DNA of 64,000 nucleotides from a marine actinobacterium MedAcidi-G2B (GTDB lineage Bacteria; Actinomycetota; Acidimicrobiia; Acidimicrobiales; MedAcidi-G1), in assembly GCA_000817115.1 (NCBI GenBank), contig JUEO01000001.1, positions 186,001 through 250,000 of the forward strand. Reading direction: 5' to 3'. The first letter of the stretch is position 1. Every line of letters begins with the position of its first letter. The position numbers were made by a program, and so were the translations under genes. Below, one piece after another: positions 26,017 to 35,015 of this stretch. Under the pieces are notes generated by a model. That model was not told where the DNA came from. It did not search any database and worked only from the letters and a program-made list of their open reading frames with translations.

Positions 26017-26886
26017 ATGTCAGCATCAGATTTTGGTATTAAACAAGTAGGAATTATTGGTGGCGGTCAGATGGGCGGTGGGGTTGCTGAGGTTATGGCT
26101 AAAGCTGGTCTTCAAACTGTTGTGCGAGAAATAACCCCAGAATTAGCTGAAAAAAGTCAGGCAGGCATTGAAAAATCATTAAATCGGGCTTTAGAGCGTG
26201 GCAAATTAGATGAAGAAGCTCACGTAGCAGCTCTCTCTAATCTTTCCTTTACAACCGAACTTGGAGATCTTGCATCTAGTGACCTTGTCGTTGAAGCAGT
26301 AGTTGAATCGTATGAACTCAAAGCACAGATTTTTTCTGAAATTGATGAAATAGTGACTTCAGCAGAAGCAGTTTTGGCAACTAACACATCTTCAATCCCA
26401 ATTATTGATATCGCAATGAATACAAAGCGGCCGGAACAGGTAGTTGGCTTACATTTCTTTAACCCAGCACCTGTAATGAAGTTGGTTGAAGTTATACCAT
26501 CTGTACGAACCGCAGAGTCAGTCATTGAAAATATCACTGGATTCACTACAGAAGTAATAAATAAAACTGTGGTCGCAGCTAAAGATCGTGCAGGCTTTGT
26601 TGTCAATATGCTTCTAGTCCCTTATTTATTGGCTGCGATGAAAATGTATGAAGCTGGACATGCAACAGCAGAAGATATAGATGCAGGAATGAAACTTGGA
26701 GCTGCTCACCCTATGGGACCATTAGAGCTAAGTGACATGATCGGACTTGACACCATGCTTCTTGTTGGAGAGACATTATTTGAAGAGTACGGAGATGCTT
26801 TTTATCTGCCTCCTCCGTTGTTGAAGCGAATGGTGGCAGCAGGTCAACTCGGTAGAAAATCAGGTCAAGGTTTCTACTCGTATTAG
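26017..26886 (+). CDS. 3-hydroxybutyryl-CoA dehydrogenase
   Basis: A 289-aa NAD(P)-dependent 3-hydroxyacyl-CoA dehydrogenase of the short single-function form (FadB2/Hbd-like). Rossmann motif GIIGGGQMGGGVAEV at residues 11-25, catalytic-site segment LHFFNPAPVMKLVEVI (His of the His-Glu pair) and C-terminal domain GPLELSDMIGLDTML. It would convert 3-hydroxybutyryl-CoA and acetoacetyl-CoA in beta-oxidation or butyrate/PHB metabolism. It lies close to other acyl-CoA genes in this window only loosely (acyl-CoA dehydrogenase at 31 kb, thiolase at 60 kb). Confidence 0.9.
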   Translation: MSASDFGIKQVGIIGGGQMGGGVAEVMAKAGLQTVVREITPELAEKSQAGIEKSLNRALERGKLDEEAHVAALSNLSFTTELGDLASSDLVVEAVVESYELKAQIFSEIDEIVTSAEAVLATNTSSIPIIDIAMNTKRPEQVVGLHFFNPAPVMKLVEVIPSVRTAESVIENITGFTTEVINKTVVAAKDRAGFVVNMLLVPYLLAAMKMYEAGHATAEDIDAGMKLGAAHPMGPLELSDMIGLDTMLLVGETLFEEYGDAFYLPPPLLKRMVAAGQLGRKSGQGFYSY

Positions 26887-26904
26887 AGATAAGCGTCAGG
26901 GGCT

Positions 26905-27942
26905 ATGACACTTACTGAGCAAACAAAATGTTCACCAATAGGTTTAGTGGTTAACCCGCGCTCTGGAACCGATGTAAGAAGAGCTATAGCCGCGGCGGGC
27001 AGCGTCACAGTAGCGGATAAAGCCAACATTGTTAGAAGGGTAGTTTTAGGGGCACGTGAAGTTGGAGCTACCCGATTTGTAGTGCACGGCGACCCTCATC
27101 GAATAGTCAGTAGAGCAACGGAAACGATTCGTGGGTTGGAATTAGACTGGGTTAAAGAACCACTAACATTTTCAGAAATGGACACATCTAACGCTGTTCG
27201 CTACATGCGTCAGCAGGGGTGCTCAGTCGTAGTTGTATTAGGTGGTGATGGGACAAATCGAGTAGCGGCACTTGAATGGCCAGATATTCCAGTGATACCA
27301 ATATCAACTGGAACCAACAATGCTTTTCCAGTCTTTGTTGAAGCGACTGTGGCTGGCGCTGCTGCAGGACACCTTGCGTTAGGAGCGGTTTCCTTAGAGG
27401 AAGTAGCGCAAAGATCTAAAGTCGTTCGACTCGAAGTAAAAGATCAAAATGGAGTACAAGAGGAATCCGACTTAGCTTTAGTAGATGCAGTTGCTGCCCG
27501 AGACCGCTATGTGGGTTCACTTGAATTGTTTGATCCGGAAACTCTTTGCTTAGCAGTCTTAACCCAAGCAGACCCCTCTTCTGTCGGATTTTCTGGGGTT
27601 GGTGGACTAATAGAAGAAGTTACTTCAGTGGACGATGATGCTTTTTTCATCCGCTTTGAATCCCCAACAGACAGCAATTGGATAATTCGAGGCCCTACAG
27701 CTCCTGGGCATTATGCCGATCTTGGGTTGTTGGAGGCAAAAAAAATAAAGATAGGCGAAGAGGTAAAAGTTGACGGCCCTGTGCTTCTGGCATTTGACGG
27801 TGAACGCAAGCGGCGCCTAGTTGAAGGTGCACAGGCCATCATTCAAGTCAAGCGAGACGGCCCGTGGTTGATAGATGTGGCGAAAGTAATGAAGTGGGCT
27901 ACACGCAATGGAACTTATTTGTCAGTAAAGAACAGAAACTAG
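26905..27942 (+). CDS. AcoX-like NAD kinase/diacylglycerol kinase-fold protein
   Basis: A 345-aa protein with an ATP-NAD-kinase-type Rossmann half: opening GLVVNPRSGTDVRR, the GGDGTNR nucleotide motif at about residue 111, and PISTGTNNAFP. This arrangement matches AcoX, found in acetoin catabolic loci and of uncertain biochemical role, rather than a classical NAD kinase. No acoABC genes (acetoin dehydrogenase) are nearby. It follows the hydroxybutyryl-CoA dehydrogenase by 18 bp. Its TAG shares CTAG with the stop of the convergent HAD gene. Confidence 0.7.
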   Translation: MTLTEQTKCSPIGLVVNPRSGTDVRRAIAAAGSVTVADKANIVRRVVLGAREVGATRFVVHGDPHRIVSRATETIRGLELDWVKEPLTFSEMDTSNAVRYMRQQGCSVVVVLGGDGTNRVAALEWPDIPVIPISTGTNNAFPVFVEATVAGAAAGHLALGAVSLEEVAQRSKVVRLEVKDQNGVQEESDLALVDAVAARDRYVGSLELFDPETLCLAVLTQADPSSVGFSGVGGLIEEVTSVDDDAFFIRFESPTDSNWIIRGPTAPGHYADLGLLEAKKIKIGEEVKVDGPVLLAFDGERKRRLVEGAQAIIQVKRDGPWLIDVAKVMKWATRNGTYLSVKNRN

Positions 27943-28646
27943 TTCTGAGAAAAAGTTGCCAAAATGTCTGGAAGCTGACTGAAGGATTCGATTACAGGGA
28001 AATTGAAACTCGCTACAACTGATTCATCCACCTGCTCGTGACCCCAAGTGGAATGGTGAGGAATATGAATAGCACGTCCTTGTATAGACAAGATTGGTAA
28101 AATATCTGAAGGAACAGAATTCCCTACCATAACGAAATCTTTGACTTCAACATTATGGCGCGCTAGAAGTTCTAGGTAAGTATCTGGATCTTTCTCCTGC
28201 ACTACTTCGATGCCTCTGAAATAGTGGCTAAGGCCACTTGCATTGATTTTTTTATACTGATCGGCGGGGTCACCCTTAGTTATAAGTAGCAGATGGTAAT
28301 TGTGTGAAAGAATCTTCAATGTTTCGGCGACTTCTGGAAGAATCTCTACGTGGTGCTCAATGATCCACCAACCTGATTCAATAATTGCTGTTGTTAAATT
28401 GGCAGTTATTTCTCCGTTAGTGAGTTCCACCGCTGCTTGGATTGAAGAAAGAGTAAAACTCTTTACTCCGTACCCATAAAGTTTTACATTGTTTCTCTCT
28501 ATATTTAGCAAGGTCTCATCAACGACTTCTCCATCAACCCATGGTGACAGTAAGTCTCGAAGTTTGGCTTGAGCTGCATCAAAGCGTGCTTGGTTTTCCC
28601 AGAGAGTGTCATCTGCATCTAAACCAAGTGTTAGTGGGGAGACCAT
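27939..28646 (-). CDS. HAD superfamily hydrolase
   Basis: A 235-aa HAD-like phosphatase. Motif I is LGLDADDTLWEN (nucleophile Asp with the second Asp replaced at the usual +2 position by an additional Asp, i.e. DxDDT), motif II LLITKGD, and the final acidic motif VMVGNSVPSDILP. The cap region between about residues 20 and 100 is helical, of the C1 type. Substrate unknown. It is divergent from the DUF3499 gene. Confidence 0.8.
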   Translation of the reverse strand: MVSPLTLGLDADDTLWENQARFDAAQAKLRDLLSPWVDGEVVDETLLNIERNNVKLYGYGVKSFTLSSIQAAVELTNGEITANLTTAIIESGWWIIEHHVEILPEVAETLKILSHNYHLLLITKGDPADQYKKINASGLSHYFRGIEVVQEKDPDTYLELLARHNVEVKDFVMVGNSVPSDILPILSIQGRAIHIPHHSTWGHEQVDESVVASFNFPVIESFSQLPDILATFSQN

Positions 28647-28729
28647 GAATAGAGATACTAGGGGAGTTTCAGTTAAATAAGTTTGGGAATCCCCGATTTC
28701 ACTTTCTCTTCGGACTAGCGTTACAGGTT

Positions 28730-29254
28730 ATGCGCCAACTTTGTATGCGAACAGCCTGCAACGGCCCTGCTGTTGTACTAGTGATGATGAACCAGTCTGA
28801 ACTTACATTTACCGTGCGAGATCCGGGGGAAATTGATGGTCCCGGAAGAGTTGTTCTTTGTGAAACTCACCTTGACCGCATGAAAGCCCCGATCGGGTGG
28901 ACAATCATTGACGAAAGAGTTGGAGGAGATGTTGTCGCCTTCGAAAGGCCCTTGAATAAAGTCAGAGAACCAGAAGCCATGCCAGAGACAATAACTGAAG
29001 CTATTCATCCATTAAGAACTCCTTCTACTGAATCAGCAGAAGATGATTCAGCTGTAAAAGAAATGAAACCATCAAAAACACCACTCTTAGCAAGAGCTTT
29101 TCTGGGTGTTGACCGTCATCCGGCATCAACCACTGGTTCGTCATCAATAGATGAGGACAACGACATCGATTGGGATCAACGAGATCTACAGGACGAACAT
29201 GACGAGCAGATGTCACTTGACGATATGGAGCCATACGAGCCAGACCCTGCATGA
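28730..29254 (+). CDS. DUF3499 family protein (actinobacterial)
   Basis: A 174-aa protein with the DUF3499 pattern: MRQLCMRTACNGPAVVLV at the N-terminus, with Cys5 and Cys10, and VVLCETHLDRMKAPIGW around residues 42-60 supplying Cys and His. These could form a metal site. The rest is acidic and low-complexity (DEDNDIDWDQRD). DUF3499 has no known biochemical role and is characteristic of actinobacteria, which supports the lineage assignment. It lies between a HAD hydrolase and the beta-propeller protein. Confidence 0.75.
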   Translation: MRQLCMRTACNGPAVVLVMMNQSELTFTVRDPGEIDGPGRVVLCETHLDRMKAPIGWTIIDERVGGDVVAFERPLNKVREPEAMPETITEAIHPLRTPSTESAEDDSAVKEMKPSKTPLLARAFLGVDRHPASTTGSSSIDEDNDIDWDQRDLQDEHDEQMSLDDMEPYEPDPA

Positions 29255-29286
29255 TTCAAGCCAATTAGTGGGCTTGGAGGTAGGAA

Positions 29287-30840
29287 ATGAAATATTGGTT
29301 ACTGGCTCTTCTCGGAATTTTTATTGGGTTAGTAGTTTTTCTTGCTGTTTTTTTTGATGGCGACTCAGAAGAGGTATTTGAAAGAGCAGTTAGTGCCTCG
29401 ACTTCTATAACAACGACTTCTACGACAACGACTTCTACGACAACGACTTCTACGACAACGACTTCTACGACAACGACTTCTACAACAACTATTCCATATG
29501 ACGGGTGGGTAGATCCGGAATCAGTTGGACAGCCATGGGGAGACGTTGTAGAAGGAGTTCTTACTTTTAGAGGCTCACCTACTCGGAGTTGGTATGGGAA
29601 AGGTCCAGTTCCAGAAAATCCGATATCGGTTTGGAGTTTTCCGGAAAACAATCGGATGTGCTCAATGACCAGTATCGGTGGGGTATCTGAGCAGTGGTGT
29701 GGAATGGGCTGGACTGGGCAGCCAGCAATCTTCGAATATAAAGAAGAAACCTGGTTGATATTCGGAGCCTATGACAGCAAAGTTCACTTTGTAAATGCTC
29801 AAACTGGAGAACGCTTATTACCAGACTTTCCAACTGGAGACATTATTAAAGGGTCAGTGACAGTAGACCCTGATGGGTTTCCACTTGTCTATGTCGGATC
29901 AAGAGATAACTACCTTCGAATTCTCAGTTTTGATGGCGAAGAACCCCGAGAACTATGGAAAGTTCACGCATATGATTTTTCGCCAACAAAATGGAACAAT
30001 GATTGGGATTCATCTCCATTAGTTATTGACGATTATTTATTTGCAGCCGGAGAAAACGGAAGGTTTCATATTTTCCATTTAAATCGCAGCTACGACTCAG
30101 AAGATCGTGTAGCGGTCTCCCCAGAGTTAGTAACTGATTTTCCGGGCTGGGATGACGAACTGATATCAGATGTTGGATCTAATGTTTCTATCGAAACCTC
30201 TCCGTTAATACTTGGAGACACATTGTATTTCGCGAATTCAGGCGGCCTGGTGCAAGGATGGGATATCGCTGGTTTGTCTGAGGGAATTGAACCAAATCGC
30301 GTGTTTAGATTTTGGGCTGGAGATGATGTTGATGCCACAATTATTCCCGATGATGAAGGTTATTTATATGTCGGTGTTGAATATGAACGCGCAACACAAA
30401 GGTCAAAAGAAATAGGTCAGATTATTAAACTAGATCCTTCTAATCCTGAAGATCCTTTGGTCTGGTCAGTGGAAGATCGCCCTTACCTGAACTCTGGAAT
30501 ATGGGCTACTCCTGCTATCTATGAAGACATAGTGATTTTTCCAACGGATCAAGGAAAAGTTCATGGCATTAATCGAATTACGGGTGATATTCGCTGGACT
30601 TTAGAACTTTCTGGGAAAGCATGGTCCTCGCCGGCCATTGTGGACGGGGTCATGGTTTTAGGTGACTGTTCAGGTCAATTAAGAGCCTTTGACCTATCGG
30701 ATACTTCTATTGTTCCGCCGCAACTTTGGAGAGTTAGAACAGAGGGCTGTATTGAAGCCACAGCAGTGATCTGGGAAGGCACAGTTTATGCAGGTTCTCG
30801 TGACGGCTACTTGTATGCTTTCCGCGACTTTATACAGTGA
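29287..30840 (+). CDS. Membrane-anchored PQQ-like beta-propeller protein with Thr-rich linker
   Basis: A 517-aa protein: one N-terminal helix (LALLGIFIGLVVFLAVFF, residues 7-24), a Ser/Thr linker of TSTTT pentapeptides (39-68), then a beta-propeller with repeated tryptophan-ending blades (GWTGQPAIFEY, WDSSPLVIDDYLFAAGENG, IRWTLELSGKAWSSPAIVDG). The fold matches PQQ-binding-like/BamB-type propellers; no PQQ-ligand Cys pair is evident, so a cofactor role is uncertain and it may be a binding or scaffold protein on the outer face of the membrane. SD AGGAAATG region at 29281. Confidence 0.78.
   Translation: MKYWLLALLGIFIGLVVFLAVFFDGDSEEVFERAVSASTSITTTSTTTTSTTTTSTTTTSTTTTSTTTIPYDGWVDPESVGQPWGDVVEGVLTFRGSPTRSWYGKGPVPENPISVWSFPENNRMCSMTSIGGVSEQWCGMGWTGQPAIFEYKEETWLIFGAYDSKVHFVNAQTGERLLPDFPTGDIIKGSVTVDPDGFPLVYVGSRDNYLRILSFDGEEPRELWKVHAYDFSPTKWNNDWDSSPLVIDDYLFAAGENGRFHIFHLNRSYDSEDRVAVSPELVTDFPGWDDELISDVGSNVSIETSPLILGDTLYFANSGGLVQGWDIAGLSEGIEPNRVFRFWAGDDVDATIIPDDEGYLYVGVEYERATQRSKEIGQIIKLDPSNPEDPLVWSVEDRPYLNSGIWATPAIYEDIVIFPTDQGKVHGINRITGDIRWTLELSGKAWSSPAIVDGVMVLGDCSGQLRAFDLSDTSIVPPQLWRVRTEGCIEATAVIWEGTVYAGSRDGYLYAFRDFIQ
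29401..29490 (+). repeat. In-frame 15-bp minisatellite (ACTTCTACGACAACG), six copies
   Basis: Six consecutive 15-bp units: four identical copies of ACTTCTACGACAACG (29416-29475) flanked by one variant each side. Each encodes TSTTT, so copy-number change stays in frame and only varies linker length. Such tracts are prone to slippage, giving a possible length-variable extracellular spacer between the membrane anchor and the propeller of the enclosing gene. Confidence 0.9.
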
Positions 30841-30909
30841 AACTAGTTGGGATAGATTTAGAGTAAATGACGGAGCAAAAGGTTCCGGTTTTAAAAGAGG
30901 ACGCATTAC

Positions 30910-32121
30910 ATGGCTGAGCACACCGAAGCAGAAATTCGAGATCTAACTCGTCAGTTGTTGGACGAAGTAGACCATACAAAAGTAGATCAGTACACCTTTC
31001 GAGGGGAGCAATTTGATCGCGGTCTAGCCTTCGTCCAGTTTCCTGAAGGTTTAGGAGGGCTCGGACTCTCAAGTCGAAAAATGCAAACAGTTGTTGATTC
31101 AGAACTTCGTTCTGCAGGAGTCCCATACCATGATCTCCTTATTAATCCCATCGGTATTGGTATGGGAGGACCAGTTGTCCTCACATATGCTTCTGAAGAA
31201 CAAAAGAAGCGTTTATTGCGACCCATGTTCACCGGTGAGGAAATTTGGTGCCAAATGTTTTCAGAACCGGGAGCAGGTTCTGATGTTGCTGGTTTAGCAT
31301 CTCGCGCTATCCGTGATGGAGACGAATGGATAGTCAATGGTCAGAAAGTATGGACAACGCTTGCTCACGTATCCCGATGGGGGATGCTGGTAGCGCGTAC
31401 AGACCCAGATCAGCCTAAACATAAAGGACTGACCTACTTCCTTCTCGACATGGAATCAGAAGGTGTAGAAGTAAGGCCTCTCTATCAAATCACTGGAGAC
31501 GCTGAATTCAACGAGATATTTCTTACCGATGTCCGAATCCCACAAGAAAATGTTTTTGGAGACGTAGGCGGTGGCTGGGCTGCTGCAGTCACCACCTTGA
31601 TGAATGAAAGAGTTGCTCTCGGCGGTGGAGTTCCAAAACAAGGATCAGGCGCTATCGGTGATTTGGTAGAAATTTGGAAAGAGCGTAAAGACTCTATGGA
31701 TGAAATTTCAAGCTCAGTGATGAGAGATCGAATCACTGAGCTATGGATACAAGCTGAAGCATTAAGGCTTACAAATTGGCGAGCTAGGGAAGGCAGTAAA
31801 TCTGGCAATCCTGGGCCTGAAGGTTCTGTTGGCAAATTGATGTCTGCAGAAATGAATCAAAAAATTTACGAACTGTGTATGGAAATAATCGGTCCTGAAG
31901 CTTTAACGTTTGAGGCCGGATATGAAAGAAACCGAGCGGAAGGGTCATCTTTTGCTCGAGGATCAAGCCTCAAATACAGTTTTTTACGGTCAAGAGCAAA
32001 CACTATCGAAGGCGGGACTTCTGAGGTTATGCGAAATATCCTCGGAGAGCGAGTCCTTGGATTACCTGGCGACGTTCGAGTTGATAAAGAAGTGAACTGG
32101 GTTGATGTCCCAAGGAACTAA
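30910..32121 (+). CDS. Acyl-CoA dehydrogenase
   Basis: A 403-aa FAD enzyme introducing the alpha-beta double bond into an acyl-CoA. Seen: MFSEPGAGSDVAGL and VWTTLAHVSRWGM (FAD-binding signatures), a middle beta domain, and the C-terminal signature TIEGGTSEVMRNILGERVLGLP. The canonical catalytic Glu cannot be fixed by eye. Chain-length preference is unknown. Probably monocistronic; the stop is 3 bp before the convergent cysS stop. Confidence 0.9.
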   Translation: MAEHTEAEIRDLTRQLLDEVDHTKVDQYTFRGEQFDRGLAFVQFPEGLGGLGLSSRKMQTVVDSELRSAGVPYHDLLINPIGIGMGGPVVLTYASEEQKKRLLRPMFTGEEIWCQMFSEPGAGSDVAGLASRAIRDGDEWIVNGQKVWTTLAHVSRWGMLVARTDPDQPKHKGLTYFLLDMESEGVEVRPLYQITGDAEFNEIFLTDVRIPQENVFGDVGGGWAAAVTTLMNERVALGGGVPKQGSGAIGDLVEIWKERKDSMDEISSSVMRDRITELWIQAEALRLTNWRAREGSKSGNPGPEGSVGKLMSAEMNQKIYELCMEIIGPEALTFEAGYERNRAEGSSFARGSSLKYSFLRSRANTIEGGTSEVMRNILGERVLGLPGDVRVDKEVNWVDVPRN

Positions 32122-32124
32122 TCC

Positions 32125-33495
32125 CTAGGGCCGATACCAGATTGTTCCAGATGGACCGTCTTCAAGAACGACACCGCGACCAGATAGTTCTTCGCGTATA
32201 CGGTCTGCTTCTGTAAAGTCTTTGGATAGTTTGGCTTCAGTTCGCGCAGCAACCAAAGAATCAATTTCTTCAGCATCAGAGGAATTATCGGAGGTAGCAG
32301 AAAGTTCAACTCCAAGAACTAATAAAAGTTCGTGTACCGCGGCAACCAAGGCAGATGCACTTTCAATGTCTTCTGTGTCTAGGGCACGATTGGCTTCCCT
32401 CACTGCATCAAATATTACTGCCAAGGCGCTTGCAGTTCCTAGGTCATCATCCATTGCGGCTTTAAACTTTTCAACAACATTCTCATCAGGAGTTGTTTGA
32501 AGCAGGTCAACCCCAGTAACTCTTCTTTCAAAACTGTCAAGTCGATCAAGAGCGGCGCTTGCTGCTGTCATACCATCTTCGTTTATTTCCATAGTTCTCC
32601 GATAGTGGGTCTGAAGAACTAGTAAGCGCAGAGCTCGAGGATCCCAAGCATCTAATAATTCTGCAAGAGTTCGAAAATTGCCAAGAGATTTGGACATTTT
32701 CTCATCACCAACAAGAACCATTCCGTTGTGAACCCATGTTCGAGCAAACAGCCGGTCGCATCCAACGCATTCTGCACGTTCGTTTTCATGGTGAGGGAAC
32801 ACAAGATCGTCGCCGCCGCCATGGATATCAAAATCGTCACCCAGTAAATCTAAAGACATTGCAACACATTCAATATGCCATCCTGGACGACCAGAACCCC
32901 ATGGTGATTCCCAGGTTGGTTCTCCAGGTTTAGCTGCTTTCCAAAGGGCGAAATCAAGTGGGTCTTTTTTCTCTGTGTCGACTTCTACCCGAACTCCAGA
33001 TCCTTCACGTAACTGGTCTAGCGATTGATGGGCTAAAGCCCCGTAACCATTGAGTTTGTCGACTGAGAAGTAAACACCAGAAGACGTCGTATAGGCCATG
33101 CCTCTATCAACAAGATTCTGAATAACAGTGATCATTTCAGCAATATATTCCGTGGCTCTTGGCCGGTGATCCGGAGAGACTATATTCAGACGATCCATTT
33201 CATCAACATATTTTTGTTCGTAAAGTTGAGCTAATTCAGACTCGGTAGTTCCTTCTTTTGCCGCACGTTCAATGATTTTGTCATCAATGTCCGTGATATT
33301 TGATACTGCTGTTACTTCATATCTAGACCACCTCAGATATCGAACTAAAATATCAAATGCTAAAGATGAACGAGCATGGCCAAGATGCGGAATATCGTAG
33401 ACAGTAGGGCCACACCAATAGATTGAAACTTTCCCTGAATCGCGAGGTACGAATTCATTCTTGTTTCCGGTCAGACTATCTGTAAAGCAAAGCAC
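32125..33495 (-). CDS. cysS: Cysteinyl-tRNA synthetase
   Basis: A 456-aa class I synthetase that charges tRNA-Cys. The HIGH-like motif is PHLGHARSS within GPTVYDIPHLGHAR, the zinc-site Cys occurs in WCGPTVYD, with the zinc-binding region HHENERAECVGCD, and KMSKSLGNFRT is the KMSKS loop. Length matches bacterial CysRS. It lies 42 bp downstream of mshC in the same direction, and tRNA-Arg precedes mshC. Confidence 0.94.
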   Translation of the reverse strand: MLCFTDSLTGNKNEFVPRDSGKVSIYWCGPTVYDIPHLGHARSSLAFDILVRYLRWSRYEVTAVSNITDIDDKIIERAAKEGTTESELAQLYEQKYVDEMDRLNIVSPDHRPRATEYIAEMITVIQNLVDRGMAYTTSSGVYFSVDKLNGYGALAHQSLDQLREGSGVRVEVDTEKKDPLDFALWKAAKPGEPTWESPWGSGRPGWHIECVAMSLDLLGDDFDIHGGGDDLVFPHHENERAECVGCDRLFARTWVHNGMVLVGDEKMSKSLGNFRTLAELLDAWDPRALRLLVLQTHYRRTMEINEDGMTAASAALDRLDSFERRVTGVDLLQTTPDENVVEKFKAAMDDDLGTASALAVIFDAVREANRALDTEDIESASALVAAVHELLLVLGVELSATSDNSSDAEEIDSLVAARTEAKLSKDFTEADRIREELSGRGVVLEDGPSGTIWYRP

Positions 33496-33537
33496 TAAAT
33501 CAGGATACAGCAGGCTTAGAGGGGGAGAAGTGAGCCA

Positions 33538-34731
33538 TTAAATAAGAATCCCAAGTAGCGCGGCTGCTTCAATAAGGTTTGAAGCAGCATTGGGATCTTC
33601 TTCAGCTCCATCAAGCATTTTTCGAGCGAATAAATCAAGTGATTCTCTTGCTCCCCAAGTATCCAGATCGTTATCAAGCGCGTTCCGAATAGAAGTTAGA
33701 AGTGAAGAAGAGTTCGGACCTTTAGAACACAGGGAAGCTTTTATTAGGCGATCAAGCCGTTCAACCCCATCGTGGATATCGTCATCGAACCATTCGAAAC
33801 CTCCACGATAGTGATGCCCCAACAGGGAGAGCCTTACTGCCCGCGGGTCGTATTCACTGCATAAATCTCTCACAAAAACAAGATTGCCAAGAGATTTAGA
33901 CATCTTTGTTCCTTCGTAGGCGACCATGCCCACATGCATCCAATGTCTAGCCAAAGGCTTACCAGTTATTGCCCTACTCTGAGCTTCTTCGCACTCGTGG
34001 TGAGGGAAAATTAGATCATCTCCACCTCCGTGAAGATCAATGGTTTCACCTAGGTCGTTCATCACCATTGCTGAGCATTCAATATGCCAGCCAGGACGAC
34101 CCACTCCAAAAGGAGAATCCCATGAAGGTTCATCGGAGGCTGAAGGCTGCCACAGCACGAAATCAAGGGGATTGCGTTGTCTCGGGTCATCAGGGCGACC
34201 ACCGCGCTCAGCTGCATAGTTTTTCATAGTGTCCTGGTCGTAACCAGAAACAGAACCAAAGGAATCGAAAGTGGAAATATCAAAGAAAGTGATGCCATCT
34301 ACCAAGTAGGTATGCCCTGCTCTCTCAAGTTGGCTAACGAGCTCAACTATTGCATCGATAGATTCTGTGGCTTTCGGCTCAGCGGCTGCCGGTCGCATAT
34401 TCAAATCAGCCATATCTTTTTCGAATTGAGCCATTTCTTGGGCCGCAAGATCCTGATAGTGGATACCTAGTTCTCTAGCTTTAGGAAGAATGGAGTCATC
34501 GACGTCTGTGACATTACGAACCATTCGTACCTCATGGCCAAGATCTTCAAGTCGTCTTATAACTATGTCAAAAGTTAAGTAAGTGAAGGCGTGACCAAGA
34601 TGAGTGGCATCATAAGGGGTAATTCCACAGACGTAAATGCTCGCTGAAGATTCTGGTTTGAATTCTTTTACAGATTGAGATGCCGTGTCGTACAGTTTCA
34701 TAAATCCAACCGAGTTATCACCTTTTGCCAT
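33538..34731 (-). CDS. mshC: Mycothiol cysteine ligase MshC
   Basis: A 397-aa ligase that joins cysteine to glucosaminyl-inositol in mycothiol synthesis. Seen: GITPYDATHLGHAFTYLTF (HIGH-type motif characteristic of MshC), GVGRPGWHIECSAM, FPHHECEEA and KMSKSLGNLVF. It lacks the C-terminal DALR/anticodon part of CysRS, as MshC does. This marks the organism as mycothiol-producing actinobacterium. It is transcribed with cysS; the two are homologues, with the cysS anticodon part absent here. Confidence 0.92.
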   Translation of the reverse strand: MAKGDNSVGFMKLYDTASQSVKEFKPESSASIYVCGITPYDATHLGHAFTYLTFDIVIRRLEDLGHEVRMVRNVTDVDDSILPKARELGIHYQDLAAQEMAQFEKDMADLNMRPAAAEPKATESIDAIVELVSQLERAGHTYLVDGITFFDISTFDSFGSVSGYDQDTMKNYAAERGGRPDDPRQRNPLDFVLWQPSASDEPSWDSPFGVGRPGWHIECSAMVMNDLGETIDLHGGGDDLIFPHHECEEAQSRAITGKPLARHWMHVGMVAYEGTKMSKSLGNLVFVRDLCSEYDPRAVRLSLLGHHYRGGFEWFDDDIHDGVERLDRLIKASLCSKGPNSSSLLTSIRNALDNDLDTWGARESLDLFARKMLDGAEEDPNAASNLIEAAALLGILI

Positions 34732-34762
34732 CTAAGACAAGGTAGTAGGTGAAAATGCATTA

Positions 34763-34839
34763 TGGCGCCCTCGGCAGGAATTGAACCTGCGGCCTACCGC
34801 TTAGGAGGCGGTCGCTCTATCCGACTGAGCTACGAGGGC
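34763..34839 (-). tRNA. tRNA-Arg (anticodon CCU, reads AGG)
   Basis: A 77-nt tRNA with acceptor stem GCCCTCG/CGAGGGC (7 bp), D arm GCTC...GAGC, anticodon stem ACCGC/GCGGT with loop CTCCTAA giving anticodon CCU, T arm GCAGG/CCTGC with loop TTCAATT and genome-encoded CCA at the 3' end. It lies 31 bp upstream of mshC on the same strand, and about 175 bp from the P450-ABC1 gene on the other strand. Confidence 0.97.
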
Positions 34840-35015
34840 CAGAATACAAAGACTGCAAAGGTCGCTATTCGTGATTAAAGGCTACAGGTGGGTGTGGTAA
34901 AGAGAATCAAAGCTATTTCTGATGGTGCGAAATTTGTATGTGATAAAGAACACATCTAGCTATAGACGTAACTACTGGAAGATAAAATTAGTCTCAAGAG
35001 TGGAGGCTGAGAGAC

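Noticed and set aside
29265-29651. Minus-strand ORF with VVVEVVVVEV repeats
   Set aside because: It is the complement of the 15-bp minisatellite in the propeller gene; the repeat makes any frame open.
34840-35015. Promoter for tRNA-Arg or P450-ABC1 in the 176-bp gap
   Set aside because: TATTCT and GATAAA boxes are seen but without convincing -35 partners; a Shine-Dalgarno GGAGG is the only firm signal there.
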